Assembly (NCBI RefSeq): GCF_016906535.1 | Contig: NC_057385.1 | Span: forward strand, 1,674,001-1,738,000 | DNA: 64,000 nucleotides | Source of the DNA: Rhizoctonia solani | Lineage: Eukaryota > Basidiomycota > Agaricomycetes > Cantharellales > Ceratobasidiaceae | Direction: 5' to 3' | Shown: positions 25,369-36,042 of the stretch, piece after piece | Position numbering within the stretch: the stretch's first letter is position 1 | Layout of the letters: each line of letters opens with the position of its first letter | The notes under the pieces: generated by a model | Database searches by the model: none | What the model was told of the DNA's origin: nothing | Seen by the model: the letters and a program-made list of their open reading frames with translations, nothing else | Made by a program: the position numbers and the translations under genes

Positions 25369-27175
25369 TCAACTCCCAGTCCCAATAAGTTGCTTCAATT
25401 TGGACAGAGAACGAGATAACCATCCACTTCCGGCAAGATCGGGAATGGGGTCTGGTGATGAAGATGAAGATGAAAATATTTCCGTACCATCTTGTTTCCC
25501 AGCCGAAGGTTCACGTGAGGAACCGGACCCGGTTGTGTTGGTCGTCTGATCTTGAGGACTGGACCGGCCTTCCACGTCATCTGCGTATTGTTGGAGAATT
25601 TGACGTTGGCGTTGGGTGAGCGTCCTAGAGATAGGAGCTTAGACAATCTCACAACTATTTTGGGCAAAATAGGCATACCGAGGTATTTGTATGGCAAACG
25701 ATACGAACAAATCTCCTTTCTCACTGCCATAAAGTGCGGGCACACCTCTTCCTTTGAGAACGCATTCCTGGCCCTGTTGTGTACCCCCGGGAACGCGAAC
25801 TTCGACTTCGCCATCAAGTGTCGGAACCCGGACCTTGCCCCCGAGCAGGGCAGTGTGCAATGGTATTCGTGCATCGTGATGTATGTTGACACCTTGCCTG
25901 CGGAATACTTTGGATGGTGCAACGTTAATTCGGACCAAGAGGTCTCCAGGACTGCCGGTTCCGGATGTGGGAGCATCCCCGGCCCCACTAACCCGCACGC
26001 TCATGCCATCCTCGATGCCTGTGATTGTCAGTACGAGTCATCGCCGATGGGAATAGGGGCTCACCGGCAGGCACATCCACCTTGACGGTTTTCCTTATTC
26101 TGACTTTCCCTAACCCCCCACAGTCACTGCATTGGCTCCCTTTGGGTACAGTGGTTCCAGTTCCACCGCACTCTGTACATGTGCTGGCCATCTGGAACCC
26201 ACTTTGAATCACAAACGTGCGAGTACCAGTGCCGCGACACGAGCCACACGTCGAACGTTTCGCTCCCGGTTTGAGGCCACTAGCAGAACAGGGTTTACAG
26301 TCGACCACGGGGGTAACGTTTATGGTTCTGCTTGTCCCATGACACGCCTCCAGGAACTCGATGCCCACAGAAGTCTCAATATCGTTCCCCCTAATGTTTT
26401 CCTGAAACCCAGCTCGCCTGTTGCCCCTGACTCCTCCAAACGCCGAGCCAAAGAGCGTCTCAAAGACATCGGCTTGTGAACGACCCGTGCCGGCGCCGAA
26501 TGCACCCCCGAAATCCTGGAAACCTCCAAATCCACCACCCCCAAAAGGCCCACGAGCACCTGCAAAGGCATTTGGATCAAAACCCTGTTGCTGAGATGCA
26601 GAGCCATATTGATCGTATGCGGCGCGTTTTTCGGTATCACCGAGTATCTGGAAAGGGTTGTTCCTGGGTGTTCAAATCCCCACAGCCCAATTCACACTAA
26701 CCTCATAAGCGCTTTGTATATCAATAAATTTATCTTTCGCCGATGTCTCTTTATTTGTATCTGGATGGTATTTACGAGCGAGCTGAAAGCCGGGTAATTA
26801 CATACGTTACTAATTTGCTGGAATGAAAATACATATCGATTACCCACCGCAAAGTATGCTTTTTTAATATCGGCCGCAGTCGCATCCTTCTTAACACCGA
26901 GAACTTGATATGGGTCCTTTTGGGAAGCCGATGCTATGCGGGAGCTGTGGAATACACGCTAATACAACGTTCAGCGCCGGACCTCTTCGGGGGCATTGCA
27001 TACTCACGCGAGTATTTACGTCAGACAATCTGAGCGAGGCGATGGACTTTCCAATTGTTGTACGTTTGGTGTGTGTTGCAAACGTCCGAGTCATTCCGAC
27101 CATCGAGGGAGACAAGCCTGCCGGCCGCTTGATACAACGCGAGGCGGCATGGAGGCCAGATGTGCTAAGCCGCAT
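25369..27175 (-). CDS. MDJ1: Mitochondrial DnaJ-type chaperone (Mdj1)
   Basis: Type I J-protein that stimulates mitochondrial Hsp70 in matrix protein folding. ATG 27175 begins [20 protein letters not shown], an arginine-rich presequence. The J domain follows ([20 protein letters not shown], then YHPDTNK with the HPD triad near 26760), then a Gly/Phe-rich linker. The zinc-binding region (about 26060-26310) has four Cys pairs beginning [24 protein letters not shown] and CSDCGGLG. The first repeat has Ala and Ser where CxxCxGxG has Gly and x. The substrate-binding domain contains [19 protein letters not shown] and [21 protein letters not shown] Ser-rich acidic tail ends at 25369. An exon start at the upstream TTG (27220) was rejected in favour of this ATG. 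Confidence 0.9.
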
Positions 27176-27442
27176 TACGAGGGAACCAAACCTACAGCAC
27201 AATTTGCCAACTCCGAGCAAACCTATTGACGCCTACGTCGAATATCCAGGGGTGTGGCGGATAAAGTGGGTGAGTGGAAAGGATATGAGAAAAAGCTTTT
27301 TATGCGGCACGTGATTCCGCGTCATATGGTCAAAACTTTAAATGAGTCTGCCTCTCGAACCCTCTCGAACACTAGTACTGATTCATCATCATGCTCATAT
27401 TGTATTCATATAATAGCACGATATAAGTATGCCTATAACCAT

Positions 27443-28891
27443 CTATTGAGATACAGACCCATCGCTCTCAGCCTCGGCTGCGTTTGCGGCCGCCTCTTTC
27501 ACAATATCTAATGGAATGGTCAGTGTACCCCAAGGAATAATCTGGTATCACATACCAAAGTACGGGTGGTCTTGGGCCTCGAGAGCAGTCAGACGCTCTT
27601 GATGGTCGTAGCGTAGTAATTTATCCAGAAAGTCGATTGCTTCATTACTAATATAACGCTGGTTCTCCGAGGTCACAAAGCGTGCCCATGGCTTGCGCTG
27701 GTATCTAAAAAATACACGGGATGTTCAACACGTTGAAGTTGATTGAAATAATCGGTGCGAACCTTCCCAAGATGTCATCATACTGAGCATCAAGCTCGAT
27801 ATCGTATTTTTCGAGGTAGGCATAAAGCTCATCGGTTCCCAAGACTTTGGTGATCTTGACGAGTTGATCGTAATTGTCATGACCATGGAAAAAGGGCTCC
27901 TTGCGGAAAATCTGACGGTGGCATTAGTATCTCAATTCCATGGAGGCTCATTAACACTGACCATCGATGCAAACATACAGCCTAGACTCCACATATCAAG
28001 GCTGTAATCATACTCTTGGAAGTCCACAAGTAGTTCGGGGCCTTTGAAGTAGCGAGATGCCACACGGACATTATACTCTGTTTTGGGGTGATAAAACTCA
28101 GCCAACCCCCAATCAATGAGCCTAAGCTGTACCAAATGGTTAGGTCGCTCCTCATTCCTGGTATGGAGTGAACTTGCTAACCTTGCGCGCTTCATGATCG
28201 ATCATAACGTTGTGAGGTTTGACATCACGATGCATAATACCTTTGGAGTGACAAAAGTCCAGGGCCTGAAGCTGCTGTTTTAGGGTATTCTGGTCTCAGG
28301 CCTGATTGGCTTACCTTGAGTAACTCGAGTATATAATAACGGACGTCAAAGTCGGTAAACTTGGGATAAAGAACCTTGAAGTCCACGTTATTGACGTATT
28401 CGGTGACAAGACTAGGTATTTTGGATATGGGGTCGCGGACAACATCCAGGAGTGCAACAATGTTTGGGCCGCCGGCCAGATTCTGCAGAATCTTAATCTC
28501 GCGCTTGATTTTCTTCTTTTTTACGGGTTTGAGGACCTTGATAATACACTTTTCGTCGTTCACAATATGAATCCCTTCGAACACCTTTCAGGGTGTCTCA
28601 ACAAAGGCTCAGCGGCCGCATCAGTAGAGGCGTACCTCGGAGTATTTTCCTCGTCCTACTTTTCGCACGATCTCATAGTGATCCTGCGTCCCCCATTGCA
28701 CGGTCAAATTATCTGCGGAGTAAAGTCAGATATGGCTTGGCCAAGTGCACGTATCTGGTACCATAATCCCACCAAGCCTAATATACCTTGTCAAATAACA
28801 CCTCTTGATTAAATATTATTAAAATACTTACCGGTCCCAGCCTCTCATTAACGTTCGCGTATACTCTCGATGTGGACCGTCTGGGAGGCAT
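27443..28891 (-). CDS. CKA1: Casein kinase 2 catalytic subunit alpha
   Basis: Constitutively active Ser/Thr kinase acting with CK2 beta in the nucleus and cytosol. ATG 28891 gives [19 protein letters not shown]. The glycine loop reads [10 protein letters not shown] and continues into [20 protein letters not shown] with the catalytic Lys and the basic [12 protein letters not shown] stretch typical of CK2. The catalytic loop is HRDVKPHN (about 28220). CK2's unusual DWG in place of DFG is present in [12 protein letters not shown], followed by [14 protein letters not shown]. Later exons give [20 protein letters not shown] and [14 protein letters not shown]. The last exon, after a GTATGT..ATTAG intron, ends AESDGSVSQ, stop 27443-27445. 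It diverges from the Ugo1-like gene across only 136 bp. Confidence 0.94.
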
Positions 28892-29027
28892 TTCTACCAA
28901 TCGACTCGCGACGGTGCGGTGGACTGAAGCAGGCACAGCAAGTGGTTATCCAATACAAGCGCCGGCGCTTACTTAAGAATGCAAATTACGACCGAGCCCA
29001 AACTGTTCGCCCTCGATCCAATCTGGT
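28892..29027. promoter_or_regulatory. Short bidirectional promoter between CK2 alpha and the Ugo1-like gene
   Basis: The two start codons are 136 bp apart on opposite strands, so both upstream regions must share or overlap this segment. No canonical TATA box stands out. The arrangement is seen directly; co-regulation is only an inference. Confidence 0.5.
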
Positions 29028-30592
29028 ATGGGATCCTCATCGACACCAAACAGTTTAAGGGACCTCTATGCGGCCCCCCCTGACGGATGGTCTTTCTTTC
29101 CTGCACCCGAGGACCTGACATCTCCAGGAAACAAAAGCTCAGCTACGTCATGGCCGTCTCGTTCAGCACGCTCTGCCGACTCTCATGTGTTTGATTTGGC
29201 TCCTATTGCCTCGGATGTTGTCTCACTAGACTTCAGAATGGCGATTAAAGCACTTGTTGCGTCGGGTGCTCTCCAGTATGCTACAACTGCAATTGCAATG
29301 CCTTTTGAAGTGGGCAAGGTACTACTTCAGATCCAATGGGTTCCCAAAGATCATGTCGGACTGGCACCCAATGAATTAATATCTGACGAGAAGGAAGAGG
29401 ATGCTGTAAGTCACCAATAACACCCAAATGATACACTAATTCAACATGTATCCTAGTTGAGCGATGCCTCCGGTGATTCATATTTCCACGATCCAGATGA
29501 GCCCCGCTCGCGCATTCGCCTTGAGCCCACACAACCCAGGCTTGCTGACGAGGAAGGGTATGTGGTACGGCGATCAGTGTCCGATAAGGCAACTCGCCTC
29601 AGTTCATTATTCCAATTGGACCTTCCGAGGGTGTGTGGGGAATGATGAAACGAGTTGGCCGGTGGCAGACAGAGGGTTGGCTGTCATTGTGGAAAGGTAT
29701 AGCCAACCCAACTTTGTTGTTGCCATATCTAACTCGTCCCTTAACTTAATTGCTAGGGCAATTAACATCATGCATAATTGATGTGCTATCCGCATTCCTG
29801 CAACCAGTAGCCCTTTCATTATTAAGTTTGGCATTTATGCCAAGTGATCCTACGTTGTCCTTTTCCCTCTCAGACACATCACGTCCTGTGAAACCACTTG
29901 TGGTCACAGTTGCATCTCATCTTCTCACTGGAATTATTCTGTCCCCACTCGACCTTGTCCGGACACGGCTCATTGCTCAAACCTCCTTGTCGTCTCACAA
30001 AACCTACTCGGGGCCTTTAGCCGCCTTACGTGAGATTTACCACAAGGAAGGCGGCCTTGCTGGAATGTATTTGCATCCACATTTACTTATACCAACTGTG
30101 ATCGAAAACACATTACGACCGCTCCTTGCCCTTTCTGCCCCTCTATTTATCGAACGAACACTATTTGTCACAGAAGAGTCTCACCCCGTTGCATATCAAG
30201 CTGCAGAACTTCTATTTTCCTCTGCCACCCTCTTGTTGACATTGCCGATTGAGACGGCCAGGAGGCGACTACAAATTCAGTCCCGCGGCTCGGGCAAGTT
30301 CCAAGCATGCGTAGAAACGCGGCCTTCTCCATACACCGGGGTGGCTGATGTCCTCTGGAAGGTTTTGACGGAGGAGCGATCCATGCCTATCACCTTGCGC
30401 CGGAGACGCATGTCGAGCCAAGGTCGACAAACTGACGAAGAAGTCAAAGAAAAAAGAAGCTGGATTAATAGCACAGGAATTGGTCAATTGTACCGAGGCT
30501 TTGGGATGGGAATGGGTGCGAGTGGTGTGGTATTCTTGTTAGCCACTTTGGCGGGAGGAGATTCTTCAGACGCCGGGTGGGCAGAGCTATAG
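29028..30592 (+). CDS. UGO1: Mitochondrial outer-membrane carrier-fold protein, Ugo1/SLC25A46-like, one apparent frameshift
   Basis: Ugo1 and SLC25A46 are degenerate mitochondrial carriers that act in outer-membrane fusion rather than transport. ATG 29028 starts MGSSSTPNSLRDLYAAPPDG. The first carrier segment is ALQYATTAIAMPFEVGKVLL. The exon after a phase-1 intron (about 29698-29758) begins QLTSCIIDVLSAFLQP. A further signature LLTGIILSPLDLVRTRLIAQ follows, and a last LTLPIETARRRLQIQS. The tail has GIGQLYRGFGMGMGASGVVF, and the stop is 30590-30592. The degenerate PxD/E motifs and long polar loop favour Ugo1 over a true transporter. Near 29600 the frame shifts between VSDKATR and QFIIPIGPSEGVWGMMKRVG; CGCCTCAG would need to be CGCCCTCAG. 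Confidence 0.8.
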
Positions 30593-30957
30593 CTCCGAGT
30601 CTTGTCGTTCAATTGACTAAACCCCTTGTATCAATCCAACTTGTTGATCCGAGTCGACCAGTGTACCTGGACTTTGTTGCGTACACCAATTTCCAGTATA
30701 ATATTCCTACCCCACTCTTATTTTCTTGCATTTCCCTTAATTTTCAATATCTACTATGAAGTCGTAGGCACATCCAAATCTCAAATAACGAGCACATCCG
30801 AAGGATCCTTTAGTCTACGAATGAGGTACCAAAATAGGTAGAATGGCGCCATATAAATGACTCAAGCCTAGCTACTTCACGTCATAATAGGAAGCAAATT
30901 CACCTCAGATGATAGCCGGCCACGCGGTTCCGACAACCACCCACGGCCTCATTGCTG
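30593..30957. other. Intergenic region between the Ugo1-like and SET genes
   Basis: About 365 bp in tandem orientation. It is A/T- and pyrimidine-rich (about 30680-30760) and should hold the Ugo1 terminator and SET promoter. No gene seen. Confidence 0.5.
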
Positions 30958-31792
30958 ATGAATAAGTCAAAAGCACCTGCGCGATGGCCAAACAACGTCG
31001 AATACCTGGTTCAATCCATCCTTGATCCTAAATTCCCCAAAGAATCAAGGGAGTTGTTGGTCGTCGGTCCGGATGTGCCACCATCACAACTCGCAGGTCG
31101 TTCCTCGCAGAGGATACCCGTGACCATCAAGATTATTGATAACCCTAACCATCCAGCATTCGGGCAAAGAGGTACGGTTTCCTATTTTATATATCCTGGC
31201 TCGAGAGAGAGGTCGCATACACGACCCATATCTCATTCATTTGGTCATTGACTCGCCCGAGATTCGCGAGCCAGGGTCGGTGCCTATTGGGCGCCTATTT
31301 CTTCATGAGTTGACCACACGTATACACCACAGCCTGCCATACAATATCCAATCTATCAAGCATGTGCCCATGAGCGTCTGACTAACATTTCTCCGCTTAA
31401 ATCCTTAAGGTCTTTTCGCCTGCGGCAAAATCGCCGCAAACTCATTTATTCTCCCATACATTGGTGAGATTCACAGCGACGACCGGGAGGATTCCGACTA
31501 CGATTTGTCCTTGCATAGAGCGTGCGAGATAAGCATTGGGGTTGATGCATCTCGAAAGGGGAACGAGGCTCGTTTCGTAAACGACTTTCGCGGGATACAA
31601 CCAAAGCCCAACGCTACTTTTCGACAAGGCGCTGATTGCAGAGGGTGGCTAGAAATGAGCATCTGGAGCGGACCTCTCTCCATCAAAAAGGGGGAAGAGA
31701 TCTTAGTCAGTTATGGGAAGGGATGGTGGAAGGCACGACAAGCTTTGCTAGACCCCACGGAAACTAAAACTGGGAATACTGAGGAAACATAG
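30958..31792 (+). CDS. SET-domain protein (putative lysine methyltransferase)
   Basis: ATG 30958 begins MNKSKAPARWPNNVEYLV and includes VTIKIIDNPNHPAFGQRG, where the SET domain starts. The second coding block (from 31410) continues LFACGKIAANSFILPYIGEI, then GNEARFVNDFRG (the N-H/D motif region that forms the knot) and GEEILVSYGKGWW (the C-terminal SET motif). The stop is at 31790-31792. Splicing AGAG|GTACGG at 31172 to TTAAG|GTC at 31409 keeps frame and gives a continuous SET fold, but the intron is 238 nt, four to five times the local norm, and it contains a protein-like open stretch. No pre-SET or post-SET cysteine cluster is visible, and the substrate is unknown. Confidence 0.72.
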
Positions 31793-31897
31793 CTATCTCT
31801 GTATGCATATGCGTGGCGCCTATATAGTTGTGGTTATACTGCGGCCCCATCTAAGTAGACGCACCCAGAAATTGGCATTCACGTACAAACAGTTATT

Positions 31898-32763
31898 CAG
31901 ACGATCTGTGTGTATACACGTGATAGGAAATAACGTGTGTTATCAAGCTCTGGGCACTACAGGCACCGTGTCTTCCTACAGCGCATGGGTAGAGTTCCCA
32001 ATACATACCCCATGCACCGCCAAGCAAAAGAGCGAGAAAAGATTAAGCAATGAACTGATGCCATGCAGTGCTCCAAACTGCTTGTTCAACGCCTTCATTT
32101 CAGCCGAAGCCTGTCAAAAGTTTGATCGAATTCGACGCTCCTTATCGAAACATCGTCACTTTACTCACCGCCGGATCACTGTACTGTACTTTTTCAGCCC
32201 GTTCTAGTTTGTGGCGTTTGAACATAGTCCTGAACCTTAGGTCAGGATATTCAAAACTCCACAGTCACCAGGGGAAGTTACTCACTCGGTGGTCTTCGGA
32301 CCCAAGTAAACTAGGTTGACTGCATTACACGTTGCAGCGGATGCCAATACCCACGCTTGGATCACCGCTGGCGAACTCAGATCAAAGATATCCACAAGGA
32401 TTTCTTTGTGGGTACCAATCCATATGCCTAGTAGGTTGTCGTCACCCCGGTTGAAGTTGAAAAGAAGACCGGGAATGTCCTAGACTGCAAAAGTCCAAAT
32501 TGCTGTCGTGGAATGGCACGAAAGGCAATAAAGCCTGAGAGTTAGAGTTACCGGGTGAGTATGTTGCGATCTGAGCGGCGATGATGCGTTGGATCTATAC
32601 CTGCGATGAAGGACCCCCAAAGTGCTAACCGAAGAAATTAGTCCTCACTTAGAGTGCGATAAACATCAGCCGTACTAGCACCAAAAACGTAAGAGTATAG
32701 AAGTTGATATAGTGCTCGCACTTGGAGCGTAGCTTTGATAGCCTCTAGAGCGGTTTGAATCAT
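31898..32763 (-). CDS. TMEM205/DUF4149 membrane protein, one apparent frameshift
   Basis: Small four-helix membrane protein family of unknown biochemical role. ATG 32763 starts MIQTALEAIKATLQVRALYQ, then a GTACGG intron, LWGSFIAG, another intron and FIAFRAIPRQQFGLLQS with TFPVFFSTSTG, the family's signature. The third helix, AVIQAWVLASAATCNAVNLV, is followed by YLGPKTTE. After another intron come FKRHKLERAEKVQY and the last conserved block EMKALNKQFGALHGISSLLN. The frame breaks near 32448 between STSTG and DDNLLGIWIG, consistent with a missing base. The final exon is uncertain; one splice option ends at 31898. This gene was assembled from fragments each too short to stand alone. It converges on the SET gene with about 105 bp between stops. 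Confidence 0.68.
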
Positions 32764-33203
32764 TTTTGAGTTGTGCTGGTCGTGAGAATATATCATCATA
32801 ATAAAGTCAGTCTCGATGCCATGGCTACAAATGAGCGCGTAAACAGACCCGAGCGCTTGTATTTCCCAACTTGTTTAGATGGGATAGTGTATTGACGTTA
32901 TAGTTGAAAGCTCAAGATGATAATATTTCTGAGGCTTCTGCAAAAAACTGTAGGCTAGAAGTGGAAGGCATGGCTTATAGGGCCAAATTTATATCCGGTG
33001 AGGACATAGCGCGGCTGGCACTCAGGAGCATTCGGTCGCCGATCGATCGAAGAAGAGATCGTGCAATACCCAGGGCTGCTGAAAGTTGAGTTCAATTTGA
33101 AACAGGTCATCTGCGATGCAGGTTGGTTACAAGTTCACAGTTACGATGCTATATCCGTGGCTACAGAAGGTACACCCGATATTATGGCAGTACAGCCGGG
33201 CGA
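32764..33203. other. Intergenic region between the TMEM205-like gene and CSN6
   Basis: About 440 bp. A plus-strand frame at 32904-33089 is present but matches no family and has no supporting splice context. Confidence 0.5.
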
Positions 33204-34712
33204 TCATTCCATGCCGGTCAGGCTACCCATTGGCCCACCCATCATTCCGCGTCTACGCGAGCCTCGGCCAGCCTCATCCCCTCGACCAGCGATAAGGATA
33301 TGCTTGTCAACAATCTGGCATACCAGTTAACACCTGACCATTTTCCAGAGGCAAAAAGCACTCACATCATTGAGAACTGATGCCGTTTTGGTCAAAGACG
33401 AAAGGTAGGTCGTGAGTTGGACATCAGCATATTCCTATTATGGCACGTGAGAACCTGGGTGCGATTCCACCGGTGTCGTAACCAATATTATACGTACTGT
33501 ACTAAACTCATCGCGGAATGCAGAACTTTCACTTGCAGGAAGAGACGCAACCAGGGCAGCGAGAGCTCGCAGAACTTCATGATTCTTGGGTGCCTTGCCT
33601 GGAAAATGTGATAAGCCGGTAAGTTAATTTCCCAAATGTTAGAGTCTGGCTCTTACTGTCAAGGGTATCGGCAACATATTGAACGAGCACAACAATTCGA
33701 TCGTGAAGCATCTTGTAAGCCGCTCGTTGGGTTTGGAGATGCGATGTTACTAAAATGGAATGTAAATCATGGTGTTATCAATACCCTTAGATTTACTCAC
33801 GGTCGTCCTCCCCTCCGCCGCCGCGAGCCGTCCAATCAACTGCAATGCGCTCGGCCTCCCCGGTCTGGATTCTCCATGACACCTCTGCGAAGACCTGTAT
33901 CTCGGGTTAGTATTCGGTGTACAATATTGGCGATGTGTTCCATACTGTCCGGGACTTTCGATCTTTGATTTCGATTGTTGGTTCGAATGCGAGTATCGGC
34001 AATGTCTCGAGTTGAGATCTGAGAAGTACGATGAGAAAGGTTACTACATGCTCAGAAAGACAAACGTACCCTTGGGCCTCCTTGGGGGTAGGAGTTAACA
34101 TAAGCAACAATGGGCTGCTGGTGTATGTGTTGAACTGTTCACTGAGATCCGCATGTAATTGGCTAGGGACAGGTGCATATGTGTACCAGCCGAGAAATTC
34201 CAACGCAGGAAATACGGATTTGTCTATTGAAGGAGCTGATCAGTGAATGTTCGCCACCTGATGTACTAGCACCAAGAACCAACACTGGTCACGCCGGGTT
34301 GTTAAAAAGTCGTGGTCAATTTTTGGGCCTGCATCGGCGGACAAAGCACTTCCATCATATGTCGCGTTCTGGTCTCCTCGAAGGACGAGTTCGAACGTAT
34401 TTACAATTTCAATGTCGCGCCCAGTTTGCGTTCCTATTAGTGCGCCAATTACTATAGGAAGACCACTCAAATTTAGTGGTAAAATTCGGCGGAAATAAGA
34501 GGAGCTTACTGAATGGAGCCTCCTGGTCGGTTTGTAGCTTTCGTCGCGTTAAATGCTCCGAGATATTAAGAATGGGCAGTGGGTGTCTATCGAAGCATCA
34601 GGTGCGTTATGAGTGGTGTAAATATTCAGGTTCTGGGATATACACACATCGATAAATCCAAAGCTGAGTTGCCGGCTTGGGACAACACTACGGAGGAAGA
34701 TATTTTGTCCAT
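33204..34712 (-). CDS. CSN6: COP9 signalosome subunit 6 (MPN domain)
   Basis: Structural MPN subunit of the COP9 signalosome, which removes Nedd8 from cullins. ATG 34712 gives MDKISSSVVLSQAGNSALDL, spliced (GTGTGT..GATAG) to HPLPILNISEHLTRRKLQTD. The next exon reads LPIVIGALIGTQTGRDIEIV followed by NTFELVLRG, the MPN core. Then come LEFLGWYTYAPVPSQLHADL and, after an intron, LPILAFEPTIEIKDRKS. A later exon contains VFAEVSWRIQTGEAERIAVD and a Gly-rich WTARGGG. The C-terminal exon ends GPMGSLTGME, stop 33204-33206. The JAMM metal ligands are absent, as expected for CSN6 and unlike catalytic CSN5. Confidence 0.86.
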
Positions 34713-34928
34713 GTGGCTGGGAGACAGGGTTGAAGTAGGGGACAGGATGGCCCCGCTAATTAATGTACATGGATTTCCCAATCGGGCAGCGTTTGATAAG
34801 AATTTGGATAAATCAAATAGACAGTAAAGTCAACACTTTTCACGCGTCTAGGCGCATACTTTGCTTGAGAAATGGTCCGTTATTGTGAAGTCAGAATATT
34901 AAGTCCTGATTACATGCGAGGACAAAGG

Positions 34929-35838
34929 TTATTCTGGTACGTATCCATCCCTCAAAGCGCGTTCTAAGCGCTTGATTTCCTCTGCACTACTAGCATTTGC
35001 GATTGCTTCACGTACCCTCGCCCGTTCTTCTGCAGTCATCAATCTACCTGCTGCTCCAGCTTTTTGACCAGGTCTGTCATCTGCTTTGATATCTTCGCCA
35101 CCAGGGGTGAAAGTCAAGCCTGTGGGTTGGGCACTAGCAGCCTCTTCGATCGAGGTCGCTAACGCAGTGGGTAAACCTTCCGCCGTGACGAAGAGTGCTT
35201 TGCAAGACTTTCGTTCCTGTGGGTGGACAAAAGGTCCGGAAAGTTTATAAGACGAAAGTTAAAAGACTGACCTTATCTTTGATGCGCTGGAAGTCGAGCA
35301 CCCTCAGAGAAGATGCACATGTCCAGATAACCCATTCCCTATAATTCTTCTTCTCCCTGACTGGATTTCCCAACAATGTCAGGAACTCGAGGTGCTTGAG
35401 AGTACCCAGCGGCTTGAGGTCGGCCAATTCTGTGATTAAATTGTTCGTCAAAACAATCGTTCTTAGCCGAGGAGCCGAGGTTGCAATGGAGGGTGCGATA
35501 TGCGAGATACGGTTCGAAGCGAGCAACAGCGTATGTAGACGATGGAGACGGGGGAGATTCGACAGTGAGGTTAGGGCATTGTCCGTAAAATCAATAGTGT
35601 CGTGTTGATCCTGTGCAGCGGTGTGAATTGTCTGGATAAAACTGGACAAGAAATGACTCACATGAGTTACACCCAAGTTCTCAATGGCGGGAATTTTATG
35701 GCCTACTCAAGTTTAGGACGCCTTGAACAACACTGAAATTGAACGCGAAAGAGACGAACCTCGAAGGTTCAGCTCGCGGTCCTTGAGAGGGTTAATATAA
35801 CTCTGAGCGGCCGCGAGAACTTCAGGCGTAAGCTTCAT
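34929..35838 (-). CDS. LEA1: U2 snRNP A' leucine-rich-repeat protein
   Basis: Core U2 snRNP protein that, with B'', binds U2 snRNA stem-loop IV during spliceosome assembly. ATG 35838 begins MKLTPEVLAAAQSYINPLKD and reaches LRGHKIPAIENLGVTH. A GTGAGT..GCACAG intron joins to DQHDTIDFTDNALTSLSNLP. Leucine-rich repeats follow (RLHRLHTLLLASNRISHIAP, LRTIVLTNNLITELADLKPL), with the cap region FLTLLGNPVREKKNYREWVI. After a further intron the tail contains AEERARVREAIANASSAEEI and ends GYVPE at 34929. It diverges from the septin gene across 204 bp. Confidence 0.92.
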
Positions 35839-36042
35839 TCTGGATAATCTGTCAGTAAATGGAGATATACAAGCATGAAAGGATTTGTTTTGTATTTACT
35901 TTGTGGTTTGCGGTGGGCGGGACTGGTGCCACCCTGAATGGCACCCTGAGTGTCAGGGGTCTCGTGACTTCTATTGCAAGTTGCAACACGACACCATTGG
36001 TTCTGGACGCCTTGTCCTCAACACCTCCCACCACCATCCACC
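35839..36042. promoter_or_regulatory. Bidirectional promoter between U2A' and septin Cdc3
   Basis: 204 bp separate the opposed start codons. The half nearest the septin is pyrimidine-rich. Shared control is inferred from spacing only. Confidence 0.45.
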
